This document shows positions 63,566 through 64,000 of a stretch of 64,000 nt of DNA, piece after piece. The stretch lies in the NCBI RefSeq assembly GCF_004193775.1, contig NC_041012.1, positions 9,941,223 through 10,005,222 on the forward strand. Reading direction: 5' to 3'. This stretch comes from Glycine soja. Lineage: Eukaryota > Streptophyta > Magnoliopsida > Fabales > Fabaceae. Position 1 is the stretch's first letter. Every line of letters begins with the position of its first letter. A program made the translations under genes and the position numbers. Below the pieces are notes generated by a model, which saw nothing but the letters and a program-made list of their open reading frames with translations, was not told the origin of the DNA and did not search any database.

Positions 63566-64000
63566 CTATCATCAAATTAATAAAAACCAAGTTTAAATGA
63601 TAATTACCACTTCATATGAATTCCTCCCTGTCCAAGGATAAAATGAATACAAAGCTACTTCATAATGAAGTAGGTAGTTGCGAAGCTCGTTAAACACTTT
63701 TTCTTATTCTTCCAAAGGCATAAGATAAGATAGTAAAAACATGTACAAACAAGCCGAAATTAGTTATTTAACTCCACCTATTAAAAAAAATATAATCATT
63801 GCAAGAGAAAAAAATAAGTTGGACAAATTTGGAAGAAAAATACATTTCCACTATTTGAAGCCATAACAACACTAATGGCATATTATTAGGTTTTCAAAAC
63901 AAAACTTAGGCAAAGAGAAATTTCATACATCCAGCCTAACATTAAAACAAGGTCAGCTGGCAAGAAGGTTTACAGGACATTGCTAATAATTCTTATCATT
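63566..64000. other. Right-edge intron of the WD40 gene
   Basis: AT-rich, no coding segment in phase with the first visible exon, so probably intron upstream of 63565. Confidence 0.45.

Noticed and set aside
1..64000. tRNA, rRNA, CRISPR arrays, bacterial operons
   Set aside because: No cloverleaf with intact boxes, rRNA core or regularly spaced repeat-spacer arrays were seen; gene structure is eukaryotic.

Overview
The window is nuclear DNA of a flowering plant, almost certainly a phaseoloid legume and most likely soybean or a close Glycine relative. The evidence is spliced genes with GT-AG introns in very AT-rich DNA, intact plant-specific families (type-2 lipoxygenase, MCTP/FTIP, CLE, IRKI), and an LTR retroelement whose sequence carries the 'gctaagcgc' words I associate with soybean repeats. 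Species assignment is inference.

Layout, left to right. (1) 641-9702, minus: first seven exons (559 codons, all phases consistent) of a chloroplast type-2 13-lipoxygenase; the remaining 3' exons lie beyond the left edge or are lost. Its first intron holds a 1.5 kb tandem duplication. (2) 9703-19600: gene-poor DNA with a CACTA/Tgm-like terminal region, a decayed COX15 fragment, and a solo LTR with a perfect 5-bp target duplication nested in an older related LTR. (3) 20028-22361, plus: intact intronless 777-aa MCTP/FTIP-type protein with three C2 domains. (4) 22362-26558: repeats and an inverted repeat. (5) 26559-33308, plus: large broken gene for an NRPS-like multidomain enzyme (FAD oxidoreductase, fatty acyl-AMP ligase, carrier protein, membrane and left-handed beta-helix modules). 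It is damaged by stops, frameshifts and splice-site loss. (6) 34799-35244, plus: a three-exon CLV3/CLE40-type peptide gene, reconstructed here by splicing. (7) 39111-42676, plus: six-exon JMJ30/JMJD5-type JmjC gene, with clock-type evening elements just upstream. (8) 44372-46941, minus: two-exon IRK-interacting protein gene, with a near-perfect 49-bp-arm inverted repeat in its intron. (9) 46942-57700: repeat-rich DNA, including a 3.3 kb LTR-like block. (10) 57704-63565, minus: eleven coding exons plus a terminal stop exon of a WD40 protein, whose N-terminus lies past the right edge.

The genes do not form one pathway; this is an ordinary euchromatic plant interval. The most unusual content is the relic of the FAD/FAAL/carrier/beta-helix megaenzyme, an architecture typical of bacterial natural-product enzymes. 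The CLE peptide gene is the easiest to miss because it is split over three short exons. All intron boundaries were read by eye from splice consensus, phase and family continuity; no alignment or transcript data were available.
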